The position numbers and the translations under genes are program-made. Below are positions 59,647 through 64,000 of a stretch of 64,000 nt of DNA, piece by piece; within the stretch, counting starts at the first letter, position 1; each line of letters starts with the position of its first letter. Below the pieces are notes generated by a model. It was not told the origin of the DNA. It worked only from the letters and a program-made list of their open reading frames with translations, and did not search any database. Source of the stretch: Prevotella sp. UBA2711 (lineage in GTDB: Bacteria; Bacteroidota; Bacteroidia; Bacteroidales; Bacteroidaceae); assembly GCA_002354095.1 (NCBI GenBank), contig DEKX01000043.1, positions 1 to 64,000 on the forward strand, given 5' to 3'.

Positions 59647-59760
59647 TACTTTTGTCTCCCGAAAACAAAAAGAAGCAATTTGCAAGAGATATAATAACAA
59701 ACAACTACTAATTCAAATCGGAGATGGGGCCATGCGTGATACGTGGCCCTTTCTACTTGT
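59647..59760 (+). ncRNA. Candidate small RNA (promoter plus terminator hairpin)
   Basis: A TAnnTTTG -7 element (TACTTTTG, 59647-59654) is followed about 75 bases later by a GC-rich hairpin (59727-59734 with 59742-59749, one G-T pair) and TTTCT. No ORF fits between. The -33 is weak. It could instead be an unused relic or a leader. Confidence 0.3.
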
Positions 59761-59832
59761 TAATAAATCTAAAACAATATTATATAATATGTAAAATTCA
59801 AGGCGATAGGGTAGAATATAGCAACTATTTGT

Positions 59833-59840
59833 TATCTTTG
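59833..59840 (+). promoter_or_regulatory. -7 element of the FHA/kinase operon
   Basis: TATCTTTG lies 41 bases before the FHA start. The -33 is not clear. Confidence 0.5.
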
Positions 59841-59881
59841 TGTGACATAATTATAGATTAAATAACCAATAACTGTAAAAT

Positions 59882-60574
59882 ATGAAACAAGATGAAACTT
59901 TCGTAAGGGGAGGAAATAATCCCTACGCACGTTCCCGTGGCGGTCAGCGCACAGGCAGTGAAACTTATATTCCTGGTATGAACGACGTTACTCCAGGAAG
60001 TGCTCCTTCTCAAGCATCTCCTCAGGCAAAGCCTAATACACCTGTTGTTGGATTCTTGTATTCCATTTCCCGCAAGGGCATTGGTGAGTATTGGCCTCTT
60101 CATCTGGGAACCAATACCATAGGTCGTTCAGAGGAGAATGATATTTGTTTGAAAGAAATGTCGGTTTCCAGTAAGCATGCTACTTTGAGCATCAAGCAGA
60201 TGAAGAGTACTCACAAACTGATTGCCAGCATCCGCGATACGGGTTCTAAGACCGGAATGTTCCTCAATGACGAGGAGTTGGACTATGAAAACCATACCTG
60301 TAAGGCCAATGATATCATCACCGTTGGTTCAAGCTATAAACTTTTGCTCATCCTCATTGATGCAGAAGAGTATGGACTTTCTGTTGCTGAGGGCTTTGTT
60401 GAAGACAAACAGAGTACTGAAGATGACTTCGGATTCCAGCCCCAGGGCGGTTTTGGTGATGCTACCCAGAGTAAATTCCGTCCATATAGTGCTGATAACA
60501 GAAATGTCGATACAGGAACAGTTGACCTGAGTGGAGCTGGTTTTGAGGAGCCAGGTGGTACAGAAATGATGTAA
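59882..60574 (+). CDS. FHA-domain phospho-signalling adaptor
   Basis: This 230-residue protein has a disordered first 55 residues with two Thr sites in acidic-hydrophobic context (DETFV at T6, SETYI at T28). The FHA domain (about 65-150) follows: LGTNTIGRSEENDICL, then VSSKHATLSI, carrying the conserved G81-R82, S97 and H99 that bind phospho-Thr. A Gly-rich tail ends it. It is the first gene of an operon with two Ser/Thr kinases and a PP2C, so it is a likely substrate and phospho-reader, similar in layout to GarA/OdhI. That switch is inferred. Confidence 0.88.
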   Translation: MKQDETFVRGGNNPYARSRGGQRTGSETYIPGMNDVTPGSAPSQASPQAKPNTPVVGFLYSISRKGIGEYWPLHLGTNTIGRSEENDICLKEMSVSSKHATLSIKQMKSTHKLIASIRDTGSKTGMFLNDEELDYENHTCKANDIITVGSSYKLLLILIDAEEYGLSVAEGFVEDKQSTEDDFGFQPQGGFGDATQSKFRPYSADNRNVDTGTVDLSGAGFEEPGGTEMM

Positions 60575-60593
60575 TACTAATCTATTTGAAAGC

Positions 60594-62216
60594 ATGCCTT
60601 TAATTTATATACAAGGAGAAAACGAGAAAAAGAAGCATATACACTATGAGGTAGATCCAGAGTTACCATCGCTTGGTGAAGGTGGAATGGGTCAGGTGCT
60701 GAAAGGCGTCATGGTGAACGAGACCAATGGTGTCCGACGTGATGTAGCTATCAAGTTCCTGTTCGAGGATTTGCCGGCTCATGCCATCGAACGTGCCAAG
60801 CGAGAAGCCTCTATTCAGATTCATAACGAGAATCTGGTGGAGATGTTTGGTTTTATCGAGGTGATAGAAAATCCTGACGGGCCACGTCCCATCAAGCGCT
60901 ACCATGTAGTCAGTGAACTTCTGCAGGGTGTGATGCTCTTTGACTTGCTGAATGGTAAGACGACGGATAAGAACGGCAATGAGATACCCTTTGCGCAAGA
61001 GCTCTATTCGCAATATCAGAATGACCGATTCGGCTTTGCTGCCTTTATTGTGAAAAATATTTTGTCTGGTTTGATGGCTCTACATGACAAAGGCTATATT
61101 CATCGCGACTTGGACCCGAGCAATGTCATGATTACCACTGACGGAAAAGTGAAAATCATTGATTTCGGTATTGCTAAACGGCTTGACAACCTGAATACGC
61201 AGGACCAGCAACTCACCAGTACGGGCCAGTTTATCGGTAAGGCAGCCTATGCTGCTCCCGAACTTGTATTGGGTGATGTCCATCATCAAGACAAGACTAC
61301 GGATATCTATGCCGTTGGTATTATGCTTTTCCAGTTTATCACCGGTACCATGCCTTTCGAAGGTACAATGGCCGAATTGATCAAGAAACAGCTCAACGAG
61401 AAGATACCTCTCAAGATGATTCCCTACAAGGCTGTTCGTAATATCGTTGCTAAAGCAACAGCCAAGAAACAGGCGGATCGTTACCAGTCAGCTACGGAGA
61501 TGCGTGTCGATGTAGAACATCTGTCGAAGGCAGATGCAGTTCCTTCCGCTACGAGTGCCGGCGAGATAGTTGCCAGTATCGCTGATGTGAAAAAAGGTAA
61601 GGGTAAACTGATTGGTATTGTTGCAGCTGCTGTAGTGGTAATAGGTGTCGGTTTGGGAATTGCCTTGAGTGGAGATTCTGACAAACCTGTTCCAAAAGAG
61701 CAGACCGCAGTAGCCGCGGTAGCTGCTGCTCCAGAAGCTCGTGATGCGGGTAAGTTGACAATAGAGGCTATTGAAAAAATGTCATCTCCCGTCACCGTGA
61801 ACGAAGGCGTTGATCTGCTGATGGAGATAGCCACCAAGTATGGCGATAAAAAAGAAGCTGCCGATGGCATTGCTCTGCTGGCTGCTCTGACACAACCGTC
61901 GGATATTGAAAATACCACCGAACAGATTAAGTCACTCCGTGAAGCTACAGCCAATGATATTTTCCGTGATGTCGAAAAGGCTCATGCTTATGCCGAGCAA
62001 GCCGTCAAGACAAATCCACAGAGTTACAAGGCACTTTATGAGTTGGCTACCGACTATCTGGGTGGTGAGGCCAGAATGAAAAAGGATCCTGACTATCAAA
62101 AAGCCCAGCAGCTGTTTACCGATGGCCTGAAGTATGCCCAAACCAGTGGCGACAAGGAGTACATAGAACTCTTCACTGGTCGTCTTGAACTGTTAAAGGG
62201 GCTACTTGAAGAGTAG
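60594..62216 (+). CDS. Ser/Thr protein kinase with C-terminal TPR region
   Basis: This 540-residue protein has a kinase domain (about 20-310) with LGEGGMGQVLKG (Gly loop), HRDLDPSN (H170-R171-D172) and IDFGIAKR (D190). A membrane helix lies near 344-362 (IGIVAAAVVVIGVGLGIAL). An outer segment is Ala/Val-rich, and a TPR-like region follows (about 440-540, KALYELATDYLGGEARM). It has the layout of eukaryotic-like receptor kinases with the TPR part outside the cytosol. Its neighbours FHA, second kinase and PP2C form one regulon (gaps of about 19 bases). Confidence 0.93.
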   Translation: MPLIYIQGENEKKKHIHYEVDPELPSLGEGGMGQVLKGVMVNETNGVRRDVAIKFLFEDLPAHAIERAKREASIQIHNENLVEMFGFIEVIENPDGPRPIKRYHVVSELLQGVMLFDLLNGKTTDKNGNEIPFAQELYSQYQNDRFGFAAFIVKNILSGLMALHDKGYIHRDLDPSNVMITTDGKVKIIDFGIAKRLDNLNTQDQQLTSTGQFIGKAAYAAPELVLGDVHHQDKTTDIYAVGIMLFQFITGTMPFEGTMAELIKKQLNEKIPLKMIPYKAVRNIVAKATAKKQADRYQSATEMRVDVEHLSKADAVPSATSAGEIVASIADVKKGKGKLIGIVAAAVVVIGVGLGIALSGDSDKPVPKEQTAVAAVAAAPEARDAGKLTIEAIEKMSSPVTVNEGVDLLMEIATKYGDKKEAADGIALLAALTQPSDIENTTEQIKSLREATANDIFRDVEKAHAYAEQAVKTNPQSYKALYELATDYLGGEARMKKDPDYQKAQQLFTDGLKYAQTSGDKEYIELFTGRLELLKGLLEE

Positions 62217-62235
62217 TAATTATAAGAAGTGTAAT

Positions 62236-63153
62236 ATGCCAGGACAGGTCACCAAAAAGGGAAATATCATCTATCTGAATGCCTATGGACATTGGTATCA
62301 GTATGATGAGTCGCAGGCTCCGTTAGGGGCGGGCGCCATGGGTGTGGTGTATCTTGGCCAGAACTGTCAGACGCGTGAACCTGTAGCTGTAAAACGGGTG
62401 GTTGACCGCTACGCCAACAATCCTGAGATTCGTCGCAGAGCGCATCAGGAAGCGGATTTAATGTTCAGTCATCCCAACTTGGTGGAAATGCTGGGCTGTT
62501 GTGAGGTTGCTCCTGGTCAAGGACCTATCTTCATTATCAGTCGTTATGTACGAGGCGAAAACATTGATAAGTTTATCAATTCGCACGTTCGTCCATTGCC
62601 TAATGCAGAGCACCGCATCTGTGAACTTTTCCTGCCTGTACTTGATGCCTTGGCATATATCCATACGAAAGGAATCATTCATATGGATATCAAACCTTCC
62701 AACATCATGATGGAACAGGGGCGGAATGTGCGACTGATGGATCTTGGTATTGCTGATGTATCAGAAACAATCAATAGCTCTACGTCAGGCATGATGGGAA
62801 CTCCTAAATATGCAGCCCCCGAACAATTCTCCGATGTAGCCAGCAAACCACAGCTCACGTCTGCCACAGATATCTATGAGGCAGGTATTACACTCTATGA
62901 ACTCATCACCAATCAGAATCCTTTTTCTGCATCAACGGTGGCTGAGGCGAAGGCTCTTCATCATGGAATGATACTGCCAAAGGTACAAGGAATTTCTGAT
63001 AGCGTCTTCGAGGTTACACGCAAAGCTACTGCCATTCGTCCTGACGAGCGTTACCAGAGTGCCAACGAAATGAAACAGGCTCTCCGGGATGCTCTTCCGC
63101 CTCGTAATTTTTCTAAGTTTGACCGTTTCCTTTCTGGAATATTTAAGAAATAA
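62236..63153 (+). CDS. Ser/Thr protein kinase, cytosolic
   Basis: This protein has 305 residues from the ATG at 62236; an upstream TTG at 62206 would overlap the previous stop and is not preferred. The kinase fold shows LGAGAMGVVYLG (Gly loop), VAVKRVV (Lys), and HMDIKPSN in place of HRD (H149-M150-D151), with DLG in place of DFG (D169). The missing Arg makes it a non-RD kinase that may not need activation-loop phosphorylation. It has no membrane helix. Part of the FHA/kinase/PP2C operon; it may phosphorylate the FHA protein or kinase 1. Confidence 0.9.
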   Translation: MPGQVTKKGNIIYLNAYGHWYQYDESQAPLGAGAMGVVYLGQNCQTREPVAVKRVVDRYANNPEIRRRAHQEADLMFSHPNLVEMLGCCEVAPGQGPIFIISRYVRGENIDKFINSHVRPLPNAEHRICELFLPVLDALAYIHTKGIIHMDIKPSNIMMEQGRNVRLMDLGIADVSETINSSTSGMMGTPKYAAPEQFSDVASKPQLTSATDIYEAGITLYELITNQNPFSASTVAEAKALHHGMILPKVQGISDSVFEVTRKATAIRPDERYQSANEMKQALRDALPPRNFSKFDRFLSGIFKK

Positions 63154-63161
63154 CAATCATT

Positions 63162-64000
63162 ATGAATGCAATAAAGACATCCATGCCTTTTGCAGGCTAT
63201 TGGGATACCCGACAAGGAGGCCGTCCGGAGAATCAAGACTCCTGTGGTTTTATTGATACTGACAAGGGACTCATAGCCGTGGTCTGTGATGGAATGGGAG
63301 GAGGTCCTGGCGGGCAGTTGGCCTCCACTATCGCTGTTCAAAAGATAGTGGAGTATGTGGTCGGTGCCCCTCAAGACATGCCGCGTACTGAAATGGTGGC
63401 TCAAGCTATAGAATATGCCCATCAGGCTATATTAGCTAAAACTGCCGAACAGCCTGCCCTGCGTGGTATGGGCTCTACAGCAACCGTTGTCCTCATCAAT
63501 GGGCAGTCGGCCATTCTGGGGCATGTGGGTGATAGTCGTATCTACCAGTTCCGTCGCGGTAAAAAGATTTTCCGTACCGCCGACCATTCGATGGTGGGCG
63601 ACTTGGTGCGTAATGGTACGTTGACGGAAGAACAGGCCCGACTGTCATCCCAATCGAATATTATCACCAAAGCCTTGGGCAGTAAACTGACCAATCTGGC
63701 TGAGGTGACCGAACGTCCTTACGAGAAGGGTGACCGTTTTATGCTTTGTACAGATGGAATCTGGGGAGCCATGCCAGAAGCGGACCTCATTAAACGGGTA
63801 GCCAAGACACCTTCTCTCTCAGGGGCTGTTGACAGTACCGTATTGACGGTTGAGGATATTGGACGTAAGAGTGGTAATAACCACGACAACCTGACCATCG
63901 CATTATTAGAAACCAAACAAGATTCGTTACTGAAAGAGAAAATGAGCAAGACAACATTACGTATTTTAATTGCATTGGCAGCCGTGTGCCTGCTGAGCAT
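63162..64000 (+). CDS. PP2C-family Ser/Thr phosphatase (cut by window edge)
   Basis: Two hundred seventy-nine codons run to the window edge with no stop. The phosphatase domain shows GYWDTRQGGRPENQDSCG, AVVCDGMGGGPGGQLAS, GMGSTATVVLI, GHVGDSRIYQF, LCTDGIWG and NNHDNLTIALL, the Asp/Gly metal motifs of PP2C. It is followed by SKTTLRILIALAAVCLLS, the start of a membrane helix. It should reverse the work of the adjacent kinases. It starts 8 bases after the second kinase gene, in the same operon. Confidence 0.92.
   Translation, partial: MNAIKTSMPFAGYWDTRQGGRPENQDSCGFIDTDKGLIAVVCDGMGGGPGGQLASTIAVQKIVEYVVGAPQDMPRTEMVAQAIEYAHQAILAKTAEQPALRGMGSTATVVLINGQSAILGHVGDSRIYQFRRGKKIFRTADHSMVGDLVRNGTLTEEQARLSSQSNIITKALGSKLTNLAEVTERPYEKGDRFMLCTDGIWGAMPEADLIKRVAKTPSLSGAVDSTVLTVEDIGRKSGNNHDNLTIALLETKQDSLLKEKMSKTTLRILIALAAVCLLS

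Overview
The window is a chromosomal segment of a member of the Bacteroidota, most probably Bacteroidales and Prevotella-like. Many genes are preceded by the Bacteroidota promoter pattern (TTTG, 19-20 bases, then TAnnTTTG). Shine-Dalgarno sequences are mostly weak. The gene families present (DUF2723, DUF5686, carboxynorspermidine dehydrogenase, propeller-type polysaccharide sensors, the rSAM/lipoprotein pair) are typical of that group. No rRNA, tRNA, CRISPR array or intact insertion sequence was seen.

Layout. 1-760: the edge of an integrative element (the start of a tyrosine integrase and a two-HTH excisionase-like protein). 972-16779: housekeeping genes: dnaK with a sigma-54-type promoter, recA, carboxynorspermidine dehydrogenase, mnmA, an SPFH/Arc/DUF1648 membrane cluster carrying a fossil tandem duplication, an aldose epimerase, rsgA, frr, a secreted cellobiose-2-epimerase-like protein and dinB. 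17550-19335: a small accessory patch with a 5'-truncated YhcG-type nuclease, a 12-bp tandem repeat and several consecutive hairpins. 19365-32342: a leftward run of nhaD, a polysaccharide deacetylase, a DUF2723 glycosyltransferase, a VTT membrane protein, purD, serB, a dipeptidyl-peptidase IV and a THUMP-domain RNA methyltransferase. 32464-37090: a sensor kinase, a DUF5686 outer-membrane protein and a GIN-domain protein.

37528-59601 reads as a carbohydrate-utilisation and sensing region. It holds a LuxR-type response regulator, a LacI regulator, two periplasmic propeller sensors with truncated or missing kinase parts, a PA14-containing GH31 enzyme, the rSAM/lipoprotein pair, a TPR histidine kinase, a GH2 enzyme and a second, YicI-like GH31 enzyme. 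A convergent operon carries a metallo-hydrolase, a porin and a sodium:solute symporter. The two GH31 enzymes plus GH2 fit trimming of xyloglucan-type oligosaccharides (alpha-xylose and beta-galactose), but no SusC/SusD pair or endo-glucanase lies here. A near-palindromic LacI-type operator overlaps the -33 element of both the LacI gene and the convergent transporter operon, which ties them into one inferred regulon.

59882-64000 is a eukaryotic-like phospho-signalling operon: an FHA protein, two Ser/Thr kinases and a PP2C phosphatase cut by the window edge.

The points most worth following are the rSAM/lipoprotein pair, the kinase-poor propeller sensors, the two-site LacI regulon, a 22-bp repeat found at two loci with a compensatory hairpin change, the chimeric mini-ORF left by a tandem duplication, and a full sigma-54 -24/-12 match upstream of dnaK.
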